Assembly (NCBI GenBank): GCA_013414745.1
Contig: CP058707.1
Location: 2,559,306 to 2,571,208 of the forward strand
From: Bacteroidota bacterium
Lineage (GTDB): Bacteria; Bacteroidota; Bacteroidia; Chitinophagales; Chitinophagaceae
DNA length: 11,903 nt
Direction of reading: 5' to 3'
Positions 9,701 through 11,903 of this stretch are shown here, one piece after another. A model generated the notes under the pieces. It saw only the letters and a program-made list of their open reading frames with translations. It ran no database searches and was not told the origin of the DNA. Both the position numbers and the translations under genes were made by a program. Every line of letters begins with the position of its first letter. The stretch's first letter is position 1.

Positions 9701-11663
9701 ATGAGTTCTTAAACAACAGGCCTTGATAATACAAACCTTGAATACATGTTGTGAAAAGGTTTCAAAATGTAACTTCGTATGAGTTCTTAAACAACATCAG
9801 TATTAAGACAACACTATCCAAATGCGTTGTGAAAAGGTTTCAAAATGTAACTTCGTATGAGTTCTTAAACAACTACAAAACGCTGAATTTTGCTTAATAG
9901 GATTGTTGTGAAAAGGTTTCAAAATGTAACTTCGTATGAGTTCTTAAACAACTTGCGTAGTTATTTAACGTGCAAAATCACACAGTTGTGAAAAGGTTTC
10001 AAAATGTAACTTCGTATGAGTTCTTAAACAACTAATAAAAGCAGAGTAGAAGCATATTCAAAGTTGTGAAAAGGTTTCAAAATGTAACTTCGTATGAGTT
10101 CTTAAACAACTATCAATCGTTATAAAGAGCATTGTGAGTTAGTTGTGAAAAGGTTTCAAAATGTAACTTCGTATGAGTTCTTAAACAACTCGGACTGACC
10201 TATGGGCCAGTTAAATATAGGTTGTGAAAAGGTTTCAAAATGTAACTTCGTATGAGTTCTTAAACAACTTACAGCAAGTGATGATATTATAGTTTCCGGT
10301 TGTGAAAAGGTTTCAAAATGTAACTTCGTATGAGTTCTTAAACAACGGAATTTAATACCGATTCGCAGGATTAAGTGTTGTGAAAAGGTTTCAAAATGTA
10401 ACTTCGTATGAGTTCTTAAACAACATAATCCTTCAACTGCAAATCAAATTCTTGCGTTGTGAAAAGGTTTCAAAATGTAACTTCGTATGAGTTCTTAAAC
10501 AACAAATACCGCGTCCTTCAAAGTCCATTTGTGTTGTGAAAAGGTTTCAAAATGTAACTTCGTATGAGTTCTTAAACAACCTCAGATGCCAATACTGATA
10601 CGGTGACGAATGTTGTGAAAAGGTTTCAAAATGTAACTTCGTATGAGTTCTTAAACAACGTGTTGGCAGCAGTTAACTTTATGTCATGGGTTGTGAAAAG
10701 GTTTCAAATGTAACTTCGTATGAGTTCTTAAACAACGAAACATTCAGCCTATAAACAGAATTGAAGTTGTGAAAAGGTTTCAAAATGTAACTTCGTATGA
10801 GTTCTTAAACAACTAAACAAAGACTAAATCAATGGCTATCCGGGTTGTGAAAAGGTTTCAAAATGTAACTTCGTATGAGTTCTTAAACAACTTTCCATTT
10901 TGTTATTTTTTTATGCTAGTTGTGAAAAGGTTTCAAATGTAACTTCGTATGAGTTCTTAAACAACAGCTTCACCAATGACAAAGACCAATAACACGTTGT
11001 GAAAAGGTTTCAAAATGTAACTTCGTATGAGTTCTTAAACAACTGTTACGGCAAACAGATACGCGGTAATCTGTTGTGAAAAGGTTTCAAAATGTAACTT
11101 CGTATGAGTTCTTAAACAACATTTTCGGTGAACCATCCATAAGGCACTGCAGTTGTGAAAAGGTTTCAAAATGTAACTTCGTATGAGTTCTTAAACAACA
11201 AAATATCATTGAAACAGTTTGCAGAATCAGTTGTGAAAAGGTTTCAAAATGTAACTTCGTATGAGTTCTTAAACAACGGTAAACGCAAAATGCAATTAAG
11301 AGGCGGTGTTGTGAAAAGGTTTCAAAATGTAACTTCGTATGAGTTCTTAAACAACCGGCTCACAATCTGGGATTACAGAGGCTTTGTTGTGAAAAGGTTT
11401 CAAATGTAACTTCGTATGAGTTCTTAAACAACAAAAGGTGGCGGGGAGTGGGCCTTTGTTTGTTGTGAAAAGGTTTCAAAATGTAACTTCGTATGAGTTC
11501 TTAAACAACTATCTGGCCATACTTCGGTAAAGGTAGTTGTTGTGAAAAGGTTTCAAAATGTAACTTCGTATGAGTTCTTAAACAACTCCATTGGTGGCCG
11601 GTGTTATCCATCCTCGTTGTGAAAAGGTTTCAAAATGTAACTTCGTATGAGTTCTTAAACAAC
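759..11663 (+). CRISPR. CRISPR array, 141 repeats / 140 spacers, probably type II-C
   Basis: I counted 141 copies of a direct repeat and 140 spacers by eye. The repeat is 48 bp; starts GTTGTGAAAAGG, contains GTAACTTCGTATGAG, ends TTAAACAAC. The first (759-806) and last (11616-11663) copies match the consensus. The only variation noticed is loss of one A from the AAAA run at repeat positions 17-20, giving nine 47-bp copies starting at 3009, 4168, 5175, 5252, 6026, 7806, 10690, 10919 and 11386. Spacers are 26-32 bp (mean about 29.6), and no two are identical. Five pairs are clearly related: 1818/3133, 3829/4757, 4991/5068, 7542/8786 and 9486/11587 (spacer start positions). Repeat length, GTTGT/ACAAC termini and spacer size fit Bacteroidota Cas9 (II-C) arrays; VI-B (Cas13b) repeats share similar termini but are 36 bp. 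No cas1, cas2, cas9 or tracrRNA lies in the window. Plus-strand orientation is supported by the repeat promoter motif, the downstream hairpin and spacer-end alignment. Confidence 0.99.
760..788 (+). promoter_or_regulatory. promoter-like motif inside the repeat (representative copy, repeat 1)
   Basis: Within every 48-bp repeat, TTG (positions 2-4) is followed after 18 bp by TAACTTCG (positions 23-30). The Bacteroidota housekeeping promoter is TTG at -33 and TAnnTTTG at -7 with roughly 17-23 bp between, so this is a match with one base off in the -7 box. In the nine 47-bp copies the gap is 17 bp. Predicted transcripts would start in the last 10-15 bases of the repeat, cross one spacer and enter the next repeat. 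Type II-C systems such as that of Neisseria meningitidis are known to use such repeat-borne promoters. The same arrangement would recur in all 141 repeats. Activity is inferred. Confidence 0.45.
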
Positions 11664-11903
11664 TGAACCTATCGAAGTATCTGAAAATCAAGAACTTAGA
11701 AAGGAAGGTAGGATGGAAAATCTAACCTTCCTTTTCTTTTGCAATCCTGCTACCTGGGAGATTTTCATTTCTGAATTTTAAAGTATAGGTTGAAATTTGG
11801 AGAAGAATTTAATTAATAGCAATCTTGTCAAGATCATTTTAGGTAAATCAGAACATTTCTAATTGTTGACTTCCAGATTGCTTTATCCCTTCTTTACGTC
11901 CAA
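11664..11903. other. AT-rich non-coding flank right of the array
   Basis: Apart from the hairpin near 11700-11740, I see no gene, RNA gene or further repeat copy here. No stretch complementary to the first half of the CRISPR repeat (a tracrRNA anti-repeat) was found by eye. Open frames on both strands are short. If the leader lies at this end it carries no motif that I can recognise. Confidence 0.5.
11699..11740 (+). terminator. hairpin with T-rich tail, likely terminator for the array
   Basis: AAGGAAGGT at 11701-11709 pairs perfectly with ACCTTCCTT at 11725-11733 (9 bp), extendable by A11700-T11734 and a G-T pair at the base, and inside by AG/CT around a one-base bulge. The loop is about 10 nt (GATGGAAAAT). 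It is followed by CTTTTCTTTT, so the T-rich side lies downstream on the + strand. It begins 36 bp after the last repeat, where a rightward array transcript would be expected to end. The T run is broken by one C and partly inside the stem, so it is not a textbook intrinsic terminator. Confidence 0.5.

Noticed and set aside
1133..11409. Many open frames with the periodic peptide VVKRFQNVTSYEFLNN (plus strand) or CLRTHTKLHFETFSQ (minus strand)
   Set aside because: They are translations of the CRISPR repeat. The repeat is 48 bp (16 codons) and most spacers are 30 bp, so the frame is kept for several units until a spacer brings a stop or a shift. They are not repeat proteins.
759..11663. Type VI-B (Cas13b) array
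   Set aside because: The GTTGTG start and ACAAC end and 30-bp spacers are similar, but VI-B repeats are 36 bp, while these are 47-48 bp.
11664..11700. Possible degenerate last repeat (AAGAACT also occurs in the reverse complement of the repeat)
   Set aside because: Only about seven bases agree and in the opposite orientation; too short to be a decayed repeat or an anti-repeat.
11848..11903. Minus-strand open frame entering from the right edge (GRKEGIKQSGSQQLEMF then stop)
   Set aside because: Only 17 codons are visible, with no recognisable motif; it could be the end of a gene but cannot be supported.

Overview
The window is dominated by one very large CRISPR array. I count 141 direct repeats and 140 unique spacers, running without interruption from 759 to 11663, about 92% of the sequence. 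The repeat is 48 bp, or 47 bp in nine copies. It begins GTTGTGAAAAGG and ends TTAAACAAC, so its termini are inverted (GTTGT/ACAAC). Spacers are 26-32 bp, mostly 29-30. Repeats this long with GTTGT...ACAAC ends and 30-bp spacers are what I know from Bacteroidota type II-C (Cas9) loci. No cas gene or tracrRNA anti-repeat is visible here, so the subtype is inferred from the repeat alone.

Layout: 1-153 looks like the C-terminal end of a membrane protein cut by the window edge. 245-712 encodes a small lipoprotein with two CXXCH haem-binding motifs. 713-758 is a short gap, then the array. 11664-11903 is an AT-rich non-coding flank whose clearest element is a terminator-like hairpin about 36 bp after the last repeat, oriented to stop transcription leaving the array on the + strand. 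The lipoprotein, the Bacteroidota-style promoter-like motif in the repeat and the base composition all suggest a member of the Bacteroidota.

Three lines of evidence put crRNA on the + strand. Each repeat carries a near-match to the Bacteroidota promoter (TTG, 18 bp, TAACTTCG) pointing right. The only terminator-like hairpin lies at the right end. In related spacer pairs the right ends coincide in four of five cases, as expected if a PAM fixed the 3' end of the protospacer.

The most informative content is in the spacers. Five pairs are diverged versions of the same target. In one pair all four differences are synonymous in a minus-strand reading frame (FAWAAYQMIY), and a second pair encodes ERALG(V/M)DRS. 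This looks like repeated sampling of evolving phage genes. All 12 spacers longer than 30 bp lie in the last 50 spacers and none in the first 90, which suggests that the acquisition length rule changed over the history of the array. Long periodic reading frames through the array are artefacts of the 48 + 30 = 78 bp period and are not annotated as genes.
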